Assembly: GCA_026122225.1 (NCBI GenBank)
Contig: JANEZZ010001492.1
Span: 787,001 to 851,000, forward strand
From: Heloderma charlesbogerti
Lineage: Eukaryota > Chordata > Lepidosauria > Squamata > Helodermatidae
Reading direction: 5' to 3'
DNA: 64,000 nucleotides
The translations under genes were made by a program, and so were the position numbers. The notes below the pieces were generated by a model. It was not told the origin of the DNA. It saw only the letters and a program-made list of their open reading frames with translations, and searched no databases. Below, piece after piece: positions 61,846 through 64,000 of the stretch (its first letter is position 1; every line of letters begins with the position of its first letter).

Positions 61846-63240
61846 CTCAATATGCCAACAAATTTGGAACACTCAACAGTGGCCACAAGACTGGAAAAGG
61901 TCAGTTTACATTCCAATTCCAAAGAAGGGCAATGCCAAAGAGTGTTCAAACTACCGTACAATTGCGCTCATTTCACATGCCAGCAAGGTGATGCTCAAAA
62001 TCCTACAAGCTCGGCTTCAGCAGTATGTGAACCGAGAACTACCAGAAGTACAAGCGGGGTTTCGAAGAGGCAGAGGAACTAGAGATCAAATCGTCAACTT
62101 TCTCTGGATCATGGAGAAAGCAAGAGAATTCCAGAAAAACGTCCATTTCTGCTTCATTGACTATGCTAAAGCCTTTGATTGTGTGGATCACAACAAACTC
62201 TGGCAAATTCTTAAAGAGATGGGGGTACCAGACCACCTTACCTGTCTCCTGAGAAACCTGTATGAGGGTCAAGAAGCAATAGTAAGAACCAGACATGGAA
62301 CAACCGAGTGGTTCAAAATTGGGAAAGGAGTACGACAAGGCTGCATATTGTCGCCCTGCTTATTTAACTTATATGCAGATTACATCATGAGAAACGCCGG
62401 GTTGGATGAATCACAGGTCGGAATTAAGATTGCCAGGAGAATTATCAACAACCTCAGATACGCAGATGATGCCACCCTAATGGCAGAAAGCGAAGAGGAT
62501 CTAAAGAGCCTCTTGTTGAGGGTGAAAGAGGAGAGTGCAAAAGCTGGTTTGAAACTCAACATTAAAAAAACGAAGATCATGGCATCTGGCCCCATCACTT
62601 CCTGGCATATGGAAGGGGAAGAAATGGAAGCAGTGACAGATTTTACTTTCTTGGGCTCCAAGATCACCGCAGACGGTGACTGTAGCCATGAAATTAAAAG
62701 ATGCTTGCTCCTGGGAAGGAAAGCTATGGCAAACCTAGACAGCATAGTAAGAAGCAGAGATATCACCTTGCCGACAAAGGTCCGTCTAATGAAAGCTATG
62801 GTTTTCCCAGTAGTAACGTATGGCTGTGAGAGCTGGACTATAAGGAAGGCTGAGCGCCGAAGAATTGATGCTTTCGAACTGTGGTGCTGGAGAAGACTCT
62901 TATGAGTCCCCTGGACTGCAAGGAGGTCAAACCAGTCCATACTAAAGGAAATCAACCCTGAGTGCTCATTGGAAGGACAGATACTGAAGCTGAAGCACAA
63001 ATATTTTGACTACCTAATGCAAAGAGAAAACTCTCTGGAAAAGACCCTGATGCTGGGAAAGACTGAAGGCAAAAGGAGAAGGGGATGGCAGAGGATGAGA
63101 TGGCTAGATAGCATCACCGATGCAATGAATATGGACTTGAGCACGCTCCGGGAGAGAACGCAGGACAGGAAGGCCTGGCGTGCTATGGTCCATGGGGTCA
63201 CGAAGAGTCGGACACGACTGAACGACTGAACAACAACAAC
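61846..63240 (+). mobile_element. BovB LINE, 5'-truncated, nested in the hAT-like element
   Basis: Starts near CACTCAATATGCCAACAAAT and ends CGACTGAACAACAACAAC. The target duplication is atgggggaaata plus a partly matching tail (61830-61845 and 63241-63256). It is close to the 21-kb BovB in sequence, so it is the same subfamily. Confidence 0.95.
61853..63229 (+). pseudogene. BovB RT, C-terminal half, one in-frame TGA
   Basis: Reads ICQQIWNTQQWPQDWKRSVY, SNYRTIALISHASKVMLKIL, AGFRRGRGTRDQ, FIDYAKAFDCVDHNK (motif A), GVRQGCILSPCLFNLY (motif B) and LRYADDATLMAESEEDL (YADD intact) through ELWCWRRLL. There TGA replaces the Arg codon of LLRVPW (a CpG-type change), then VPWTARRSNQSILKEI, GKRRRGWQRMRWLDSITDAM and SRTRLND to the natural stop. 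The 391-codon open frame beginning at 61730 includes hAT-like sequence as its first 40 or so codons and so is not a real protein start. Confidence 0.9.
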
Positions 63241-63453
63241 ATGGGGGAAATACACATTTTTGGCCGGGGGTTTTTATTTTGTGTATTTTTCAATGACAAA
63301 TGTGTGCAAAATTTGAGAAAGTTAGCAAACTGGTCTGCAAGTCCATGGAATCTGCCTAAAAGGGGAGAAGCCAGTCCGCTGCAGAATCTGTGGGTCGGAT
63401 TCATGAAAATCTAAACTCATTTGGTTCCATTGCAGATTTCTCCAACTTCCCTA

Positions 63454-63906
63454 GTCCAGGGTCAGTAGCATGGAGGTCCAAACACAAATGACGGTCAGGG
63501 TAACAGGAGACTGGAGCTGAAGACACAACATTGTTTCCACCAATAGCTAGACAGATACCTCAGGCTTACATTACCAGAGCTCCCTGAGCCACACCCAGCT
63601 GCAGTTCATTACAGGCCTTGCACCTGAGGAGTCCCTTTCTCTCCTCCTTCATAGTCAAGCACTTCTTCTTAAACAAGCCCTACTGGCCTGCCTCTTGAGG
63701 TGATGACATTCTTGGAGACTAGGTGGTTGCTCAGCCTCTGCTTCAGAGGCAGAACTCCCTCCTCCTGCAGGGATGGACCTTTGGTTCTCTCCCCTGAGGG
63801 CCCAGGCTCCTCCAGGTCTCCTGACAGGGGTGGCTCCACAGCACTGTTCATCTCTAGGAGTTCTAGCTCCTCAGAGGACAAGGATCCCTCCAGCAGGGGC
63901 ATGACA
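63454..63906 (-). mobile_element. LTR-like sequence, family 2, minus strand
   Basis: On the minus strand it begins TGTCATGCCCCTGCTGGAGG and carries a Glu/Ser/Pro-rich coding-like stretch (LLEGSLSSEELELLEMNSAV, PLSGDLEEPGPSGERTKG), then AAGCAGAGGCTGAGCAACCA. This resembles the composition and layout of the TGTCAG LTRs at 11.9 and 18.1 kb. The distal end is not found; the sequence is cut by the hAT-like element and may continue at about 61440-61646. Confidence 0.4.
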
Positions 63907-63917
63907 GCAAAAGCTAA

Positions 63918-63952
63918 AATCATTCATTCATTCATTCATTCATTCATTCACA
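63918..63952 (+). repeat. (ATTC)n microsatellite and LINE tail
   Basis: About eight CATT units followed by CACAATATTTATATACTACT, an L2-type tail phrase. Confidence 0.8.
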
Positions 63953-64000
63953 ATATTTATATACTACTTCACATCAGAAGATTTCGGAGCACTGAACAAC

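Larger units (their letters stand above)
61647..63453 (+). mobile_element. hAT-like TAGGGATGT family, type A, split by BovB
   Basis: Left end TAGGGATGTATGGATTGTGT; right end GCAGATTTCTCCAACTTCCCTA. The two halves (61647-61845 and 63241-63453) join into a normal type A copy. The flanks gaccacag and gtccaggg match at 5 of 8. The insert is a BovB, described separately. Confidence 0.85.

Noticed and set aside
61730..61852. N-terminal part of the 391-codon frame as a fusion protein start
   Set aside because: These codons are hAT-like element sequence upstream of a truncated BovB; the joined frame is accidental.

Overview
The window looks like intergenic or intronic DNA from a squamate reptile (lizard or snake). 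The reasoning: several BovB (RTE-clade) LINE copies ending in the typical (GTT)n / (AAC)n tail, a CR1/L2-type LINE background, no operon-like structure, very low coding density, and a dense layer of short palindromic DNA-transposon remnants of the CTCCAGATGT...ACATCTGGAG kind seen in squamate genomes. The species cannot be named from the sequence. I recognise no complete host protein-coding gene, no tRNA or rRNA gene and no CRISPR array. The only region that looks like a host promoter is a CpG-rich patch at about 46740-47290.

Layout. 1-21 kb: mostly short repeats (GGATCC-ended family, CTCCAGATGT palindromes, several TIR elements nested in one another), L2-type LINE tails at 8.7, 10.8 and 6.7 kb, two solo LTRs (11867-12417 minus, 18098-18652 plus) and a 1.2 kb hAT-like element (13760-14941). 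21.0-23.2 kb: a young, 5'-truncated BovB on the minus strand with an open 697-codon reverse transcriptase frame and an 11-bp target duplication. 25.2-28.7 kb: an older, divergent BovB on the plus strand, with endonuclease and RT, broken by a stop, a deletion and an inserted hAT-like element that carries an unusual palindrome made of palindromes. 28.7-41 kb: relatively repeat-poor AT-rich stretches alternating with short repeats, LINE tails and LTR-like sequence. 41.1-45.4 kb: two more palindromic hAT-like elements flanking a decayed CR1-like LINE, itself broken by a BovB fragment. 46-60 kb: the CpG patch, nested hAT elements at 48.1-48.6 kb, and repeated copies of an AGGGTGGCC-ended family. 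60-64 kb: a TIR element nested in a MIR-like SINE, then a hAT-like element split by a third BovB, adjoining a third LTR-like sequence.

The most interesting pattern is one transposon-end family, TAGGGATGT...ACATCCCTA. The best-preserved copies are flanked by 8-bp duplications (41161-41724: gtcctggc; 19958-20301: ggtggggc), which fits the hAT superfamily. The ends are conserved but the interiors differ from copy to copy: some have a TTTGCACAAATGC-rich interior, others a large inverted repeat whose arms are themselves chains of hairpins. Other points of interest are a hammerhead-ribozyme-like core in an inverted repeat at 5.4-5.7 kb, two previously unnamed (to me) TIR families of about 350 and 290 bp, and a 22-bp tandem array whose unit repeats a transposon/target junction. 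All family assignments come from reading the sequence; no database search was possible.
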